DNA of 7,168 nucleotides from Microcaldota archaeon (GTDB lineage: Archaea > B1Sed10-29 > WALL01 > WAMD01): positions 1 to 7,168 of the forward strand of contig JALWQZ010000021.1 in NCBI GenBank assembly GCA_027077895.1, in the 5' to 3' direction. Position 1 is the stretch's first letter, and every line of letters begins with the position of its first letter. Positions 5,442 through 7,168 of this stretch are shown here, piece after piece. The notes under the pieces were generated by a model. That model had not been told where the DNA came from and did not search any database. It saw only the letters and a list, made by a program, of their open reading frames with translations. A program made the position numbers and the translations under genes.

Positions 5442-5526
5442 TGGGGCCGCCGAGACTTTCGGCATTTTCGAACTCGGGTCACCAGCACCCCAAGCTGGGA
5501 GGATAACCTGGCTACCCTACGGCCCC
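5442..5526 (-). tRNA. tRNA-Pro (anticodon GGG) with an 11-nt T-loop insertion, probable intron
   Basis: This is an 85-nt gene. The acceptor stem is GGGGCCG/CGGCCCC with discriminator A. The D-arm is GGGUAGCCAGGUUAUCCU. The anticodon stem CCAGC/GCUGG holds loop UUGGGGU (anticodon GGG), followed by a 4-nt variable region. The T-stem CCGAG/CUCGG encloses 18 nt, UUCGAAAAUGCCGAAAGU, instead of 7. Removing 11 nt gives UUCGAAU, identical to the T-loop of the nearby tRNA-Gln, and a normal 74-nt tRNA. No CCA is encoded. The gene begins 1 nt after the rpoN stop and ends 21 nt before rps2, so it must be excised from the polycistronic transcript. A tRNA-Pro at this place is known in halophile S9 operons. 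The identity is certain; the intron is inferred from structure. Confidence 0.93.
5456..5466 (-). other. Probable 11-nt noncanonical tRNA intron at position 59/60
   Basis: Exon UUCG pairs with insertion CGAA to give a 4-bp central helix. A 3-nt bulge AAA follows on the 5' strand, and a 3-nt bulge AGU separates the helix from the T-stem on the 3' strand. This is the bulge-helix-bulge geometry recognised by archaeal splicing endonuclease, with only AUGC left as the loop. Cutting after the second base of each bulge removes AAUGCCGAAAG and joins UUCGAA to U. Confidence 0.8.
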
Positions 5527-5527
5527 A

Positions 5528-5725
5528 CTAAACACGCTTGTACGGAGCCACTATATCCATCATTTCTACGTGGCTCAGGAACATTCTTCTACAGCAATAC
5601 CTGTGGTATCCCAGTTGGTCTAGGACTTTTTCAGGGTCTTCGCCTGATTTTACCTTCTCTATAAACTTGTCCCAGTCCTTTCCTATCACATTACCACAGG
5701 TTAAGCATCTAACGGGGAATTTCAT
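5528..5725 (-). CDS. rpoN: DNA-directed RNA polymerase subunit N (Rpb10 homologue)
   Basis: Small zinc-binding subunit of archaeal RNA polymerase that helps assemble the Rpo3/Rpo11 platform. The 65-residue product MKFPVRCLTCG... has the hallmark Cys7-x2-Cys10 and Cys44-Cys45 ligands in RCLTCG and RYCCRRM, then SHVEMMDI. The length is typical for RpoN/Rpb10. The reading frame is open further upstream into rps9 (to 5812), but homology begins at the ATG at 5725, which has a GGGTGG site 4 nt before it. The gene lies 10 nt after rps9, and its TAG stop is 1 nt before tRNA-Pro. The rpoK gene that often follows rpoN in archaea is not present here. Confidence 0.97.
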   Translation of the reverse strand: MKFPVRCLTCGNVIGKDWDKFIEKVKSGEDPEKVLDQLGYHRYCCRRMFLSHVEMMDIVAPYKRV

Positions 5726-5729
5726 CAAA

Positions 5730-5735
5730 CCACCC
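5730..5735 (-). promoter_or_regulatory. Shine-Dalgarno site fixing the rpoN start
   Basis: GGGTGG on the minus strand lies directly after the rps9 TGA and 4 nt before the ATG at 5725. It supports the 65-residue RpoN rather than a frame extended into rps9. Confidence 0.6.
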
Positions 5736-6179
5736 TCATCTGTATGATTTTTGGAACCTTGCTCTAGCGCCTTTGTGCATGAATTTCTTTGGTTCCTTCC
5801 TTCTAACATCATCGACTAGTAAGGACCTGTCATAGTTTAGATACGCATTTTTGAGTTCCTCGCTATCTGTGATTTCAACAATACCCTTTGCAACTGCAGT
5901 TTTGATTGCCTCTGCCTGGCCTACTATCCCTCCACCTTTGACATTTACATCAATGTCCAATTTGTTTATCTTGTCCTCACCTAGCACGTCCATTGCAATC
6001 CATAATGGCGTCATTATCTCATTTCTGACTATCTCTGGTTCGTATAACTCCGCGGGCTTTTTGTTTATCTTGTACGAACCGTGTCCTGTCGCTAGTTTTA
6101 TCCTTGCCCTAGCAATTGCAGTTTTTTTCTTGCCTTTTGTCAGCACAACCTTCTCTTTTGACTTCCTCTTTGTTGCCAT
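5736..6179 (-). CDS. rps9: 30S ribosomal protein S9 (uS9)
   Basis: Small-subunit head protein whose C-terminal tail reaches the P-site tRNA. The 147-residue product has VVLTKGKKKTAIARARIKLATG near the N-terminus, then PAELYEPEIVRNEIMTPL, the Gly-rich VNVKGGGIVGQAEAIKTAVAKGI loop-helix, and ends ARARFQKSYR, the nearly invariant terminal Lys-Ser-Tyr-Arg. It is slightly longer than usual because of a Lys-rich start (MATKRKSKEK). The ATG at 6179 follows AAGGTGAT, which overlaps the rpl13 stop; the ATG 4 nt earlier is out of frame. It is part of the conserved L18e-L13-S9-RpoN run. Confidence 0.98.
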   Translation of the reverse strand: MATKRKSKEKVVLTKGKKKTAIARARIKLATGHGSYKINKKPAELYEPEIVRNEIMTPLWIAMDVLGEDKINKLDIDVNVKGGGIVGQAEAIKTAVAKGIVEITDSEELKNAYLNYDRSLLVDDVRRKEPKKFMHKGARARFQKSYR

Positions 6180-6184
6180 TCATA

Positions 6185-6610
6185 TCACCTTCTGTTGTGG
6201 GGGGTCCACCCCAGTCTAGTTGATAATTCTTCGATTGTGATATAATCCCCCTTCTTTGGTATGTTTATATCCATCTTTTCTGATTTTCCTTCATACTCTT
6301 TTGGTACCATCATGTATACCTTTAGGTTCCTCAACATCTGCTTCCCTCGGCTAGTCTTTGGGAGCATGCCCTTTATTGTTCTTTTAACTAGCATGTCGGG
6401 TCTCCTTGGGAATTTTGGACCTTTCCTTGGATTGGCTAGGTCGGCCCTGTCAACTCTTTGTTTGTACTTTTCGTAAATATCATCTGGATTCCCGCTTATT
6501 ATTGCCTTTTCGGCATTAACTATAACTACTCTCTCCCCTTTCATTAACTCCCTCGCAACCTCTGATGCGAGCCTTCCAAGTATTGCCATGTCCGCGTCTA
6601 TGACCTTCAT
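6185..6610 (-). CDS. rpl13: 50S ribosomal protein L13 (uL13)
   Basis: Large-subunit protein that binds 23S rRNA early in assembly. The 141-residue product begins MKVIDADMAILGRLASEVAREL, the family N-terminus. It continues with GERVVIVNAEKAIISG and a basic RKGPKFPRRPDMLVKRTIKGMLPKTSRGKQMLRNLKVY block typical of archaeal L13. Length is normal. Its ATG at 6610 is preceded by GGGTGA, which contains the rpl18e TGA stop; its own TGA likewise lies in the GGTGA site of rps9. Both junctions suggest termination-reinitiation coupling and balanced synthesis. Confidence 0.98.
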   Translation of the reverse strand: MKVIDADMAILGRLASEVARELMKGERVVIVNAEKAIISGNPDDIYEKYKQRVDRADLANPRKGPKFPRRPDMLVKRTIKGMLPKTSRGKQMLRNLKVYMMVPKEYEGKSEKMDINIPKKGDYITIEELSTRLGWTPHNRR

Positions 6611-6614
6611 ACAA

Positions 6615-6965
6615 TCACCCTAATATCCTGACATTCTTGCCATCGGGGTACTTTTTTGCTAGTTCTTCGAGGGTTAAGCATTCCCCCTTGGCATTTTCTA
6701 TCTTTTCCTTTGCTGATTTTGAGAATGAAATGGCACCAATGACTACCTTGTGATCTATGCTCCCGTAGCCAAGCACCTTTCCAGGTACAACTACAACTTC
6801 ATTGGCCTTTGTTGCCCTATTTATTCTAGATATATTCACTTCCCCTAGGTTTTGTCTAGGACTAGTTATTCTTTCTGCTATTACCTTCCAGACTTTACCA
6901 GGATTCTTTCTTATCCTCGATGCTGTTATTTCTCTCCATGTGCTCTTTTTCTTATGCAATGACAT
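6615..6965 (-). CDS. rpl18e: 50S ribosomal protein L18e
   Basis: Archaeal/eukaryotic large-subunit protein related to bacterial L15. The 116-residue product, starting MSLHKKKSTWREITASRI, has the VNISRINRATKANEVVVVPGKVLGYG block and the VVIGAISFSKSAKEKIENA segment characteristic of L18e. The ATG at 6965 is preferred because AGGTGA lies 5 nt upstream. An in-frame GTG at 6974 and an ATG at 6971 fall in or next to that site. The gene starts 23 nt after tRNA-Leu with no promoter-like sequence between, so it is probably read through from rpoD. tRNA-Leu ahead of the L18e homologue is also known in halophilic archaea. Confidence 0.97.
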   Translation of the reverse strand: MSLHKKKSTWREITASRIRKNPGKVWKVIAERITSPRQNLGEVNISRINRATKANEVVVVPGKVLGYGSIDHKVVIGAISFSKSAKEKIENAKGECLTLEELAKKYPDGKNVRILG

Positions 6966-6970
6966 CTTCA

Positions 6971-6976
6971 TCACCT
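6971..6976 (-). promoter_or_regulatory. Shine-Dalgarno site fixing the rpl18e start
   Basis: AGGTGA lies 5 nt before the ATG at 6965. Two upstream in-frame candidates (GTG at 6974 and ATG at 6971) overlap it and are unlikely starts. Confidence 0.7.
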
Positions 6977-6988
6977 GTTTTCCCCCTA

Positions 6989-7073
6989 TGCGGGGGACGG
7001 GATTTGAACCCGCGCAGGCCTACGCCACAGGACCCTCAATCATGCCCGTTTGGCCAGGCTCCGGCACCCCCGC
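6989..7073 (-). tRNA. tRNA-Leu (anticodon GAG)
   Basis: This is an 85-nt type II tRNA. The acceptor stem is GCGGGGG/CCCCCGC with discriminator A. The D-stem is CCG/CGG around AGCCUGGCCAAA. The anticodon stem CAUGA/UCCUG has loop UUGAGGG, giving GAG, which reads CUC and CUU. The 14-nt variable arm has a GGC/GCC stem, and the T-arm is GCGGG-UUCAAAU-CCCGU. No CCA is encoded and there is no room for an intron. The third pair of the anticodon stem (U29-C41) is a mismatch. The gene starts 8 nt after the rpoD stop, so it is co-transcribed and processed out. Confidence 0.93.
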
Positions 7074-7081
7074 GCAGGTTT

Positions 7082-7168
7082 TTATTTTTTTGTGTATTCG
7101 TTAATATCATTTCCCATTTGCTTTGCCTTTGAAATCAAAATCTTTATTGCCGCGTTGAGTACTTCCTT
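7082..7168 (-). CDS. rpoD: DNA-directed RNA polymerase subunit D, C-terminal end (runs off window)
   Basis: Only the last 28 codons and the TAA stop are present. They encode KEVLNAAIKILISKAKQMGN followed by DINEYTKK. The KEVLxxAxxIL-K pattern resembles the C-terminal helix of archaeal RpoD (Rpb3/alpha homologue), which dimerises with RpoL. The identification rests mainly on position: rpoD precedes the tRNA-Leu/L18e-L13-S9-RpoN run in many archaea. No promoter is visible between it and tRNA-Leu. A different upstream gene cannot be excluded from so short a piece. Confidence 0.65.
   Translation of the reverse strand, partial: KEVLNAAIKILISKAKQMGNDINEYTKK

Noticed and set aside
5528..5812. Longer RpoN starting inside rps9
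   Set aside because: The added 29 residues have no similarity to RpoN, whose conserved N-terminus MKFPVRC begins at the ATG at 5725 with its own Shine-Dalgarno site.
1..7168. CRISPR arrays, insertion sequences or mobile-element genes
   Set aside because: No direct-repeat array, terminal inverted repeats or transposase/integrase sequence is visible. The window is almost filled by conserved translation genes.

Overview
The window is archaeal. It shows GHVDHGKT-type translation GTPases of the aIF5B and aIF2-gamma classes, the archaeal/eukaryotic-only ribosomal proteins S6e, L24e, S28e, L7Ae and L18e, the RNA polymerase subunits N and D, Shine-Dalgarno cores of the GGTGAT/GGAGGTGA type, and tRNA genes without an encoded CCA. 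The gene order (L7Ae-S28e-L24e-NDK-aIF5B-S6e-aIF2gamma and RpoD-tRNA-Leu-L18e-L13-S9-RpoN-tRNA-Pro-S2-Memo) is that of Euryarchaeota and related lineages, including DPANN. The species cannot be named from this. Coding DNA is AT-rich with Lys/Glu-rich proteins, whereas the tRNAs are GC-rich (tRNA-Gln about 73%), which suggests a thermophile.

Everything lies on the minus strand, so transcription runs from high to low coordinates. Region 1 (7168 to 4707): the end of rpoD, tRNA-Leu(GAG), rpl18e, rpl13, rps9, rpoN, tRNA-Pro(GGG) and rps2, then a Memo-family gene (4710-3895) whose stop codon lies inside tRNA-Gln(CUG). Region 2 (3836-3712): a GC-rich, hairpin-rich spacer that also carries a TATA-like box and a strong Shine-Dalgarno site. 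Region 3 (3711 to 1): rpl7ae, rps28e, rpl24e, ndk, infB, rps6e and the start of the aIF2-gamma gene. Packing is extreme: most stop codons overlap or touch the next gene's start codon or Shine-Dalgarno site.

Almost all products serve protein synthesis: large- and small-subunit ribosomal proteins, initiation factors for Met-tRNA delivery and subunit joining, three tRNAs, two RNA polymerase subunits, and NDK, which makes the GTP the factors use. Memo is the only gene outside this theme.

The most striking observation is in tRNA-Pro. Its T-loop carries an 11-nt insertion that folds as a nearly minimal bulge-helix-bulge splice substrate. Cutting at the standard positions would restore the consensus T-loop UUCGAAU. 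Other points of interest are the Memo/tRNA-Gln overlap, the structured spacer before rpl7ae, an anticodon-stem mismatch in tRNA-Leu, and charged extensions on L24e and S2.
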